This document shows, piece after piece, positions 14,910 to 15,006 of a DNA stretch of 15,006 nucleotides. Position 1 is the stretch's first letter, and each line of letters begins with the position of its first letter. A program made the translations under genes and the position numbers. The notes beneath the pieces were generated by a model. It was not told where the DNA came from. It saw nothing but the letters and a program-made list of their open reading frames with translations, and made no database searches. Origin of the DNA: Clostridiales bacterium (GTDB lineage Bacteria > Bacillota > Clostridia > Peptostreptococcales > Anaerovoracaceae); NCBI GenBank assembly GCA_009778415.1, contig WRJV01000314.1, forward strand, positions 1 to 15,006, given 5' to 3'.

Positions 14910-14915
14910 ATTATA
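14910..14915 (-). promoter_or_regulatory. Possible -10 box for the small minus-strand gene
   Basis: The minus strand reads TATAAT here, 37 bases upstream of the start at 14873. Its -35 position would fall at 14933-14938, inside the 86-bp repeat, and reads TGCGGG, a poor match. The repeat may have displaced the original -35. Confidence 0.35.
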
Positions 14916-14920
14916 ACCTA

Positions 14921-15006
14921 TCGCGGGCGATGCCCGCAACCCAGATGGGGCTCTGCCCCATACCCCGGCGGAACTCGGAAATGAATTCCTCGTTCCTCAC
15001 GCGGGC
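14921..15006 (+). repeat. 86-bp GC-rich dispersed repeat, copy 2, cut by the window end
   Basis: Nearly identical to 1195-1280, in the same orientation, starting with the GCGGGC-GAT-GCCCGC hairpin. The sequence ends at GCGGGC, and copy 1 continues with CGATGCCCGC, so the repeat is probably longer than what is visible. It directly follows the start region of the small minus-strand gene. Confidence 0.85.

Overview
The window looks like a chromosomal stretch of a low-to-medium GC member of the Bacillota, most likely an anaerobic Clostridia-type bacterium. The basis is strong AGGAGG-type ribosome sites, near-consensus TTGACA/TATAAT promoters, a cobalamin riboswitch ahead of a DUF4430-type exported protein, and proteins of Bacillus/Clostridium type. 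No taxonomic marker gene is present, so this is an inference.

Layout. (1) 1-1160, minus strand: the start of an exported DUF4430-like protein that runs off the left edge, preceded by a transcription-terminator hairpin and a cobalamin riboswitch. (2) 1195-1376: dispersed repeats, namely an 86-bp GC-rich repeat that recurs at the right edge and a palindromic element that recurs in inverted orientation at 6646-6709. (3) 1438-4526, plus strand: a tight four-gene operon behind a consensus promoter whose spacer carries a GAAC-N4-GTTC palindrome (SOS-box-like). Its genes are an HD-domain phosphohydrolase gene broken by a deletion that removed the HD motif, a YwgA/SocA-like protein, a T4-Pnk-like polynucleotide 5'-kinase, and a Thg1-like 3'-5' RNA polymerase. 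Together they suggest an RNA 5'-end repair module. (4) 4609-14540, plus strand: a LuxR-type regulator followed by an agmatine/polyamine catabolic cluster: agmatine deiminase 1, a secreted YtcJ-like amidohydrolase, APC permease 1, putrescine carbamoyltransferase, agmatine deiminase 2 and APC permease 2, ending at a strong terminator. (5) 14548-15006, minus strand: a small, possibly truncated protein of unknown function and the second copy of the 86-bp repeat.

How the genes work together. Permeases would import agmatine (perhaps in exchange for putrescine), the deiminases convert it to N-carbamoylputrescine plus ammonia, and the carbamoyltransferase releases putrescine and carbamoyl phosphate. 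Carbamate kinase, the ATP-yielding last step, is not in the window. In the repair operon, the kinase could supply the 5'-phosphate that a Thg1-type enzyme needs to activate and extend an RNA 5' end. This module, with its possible damage control, is the most interesting part of the window.
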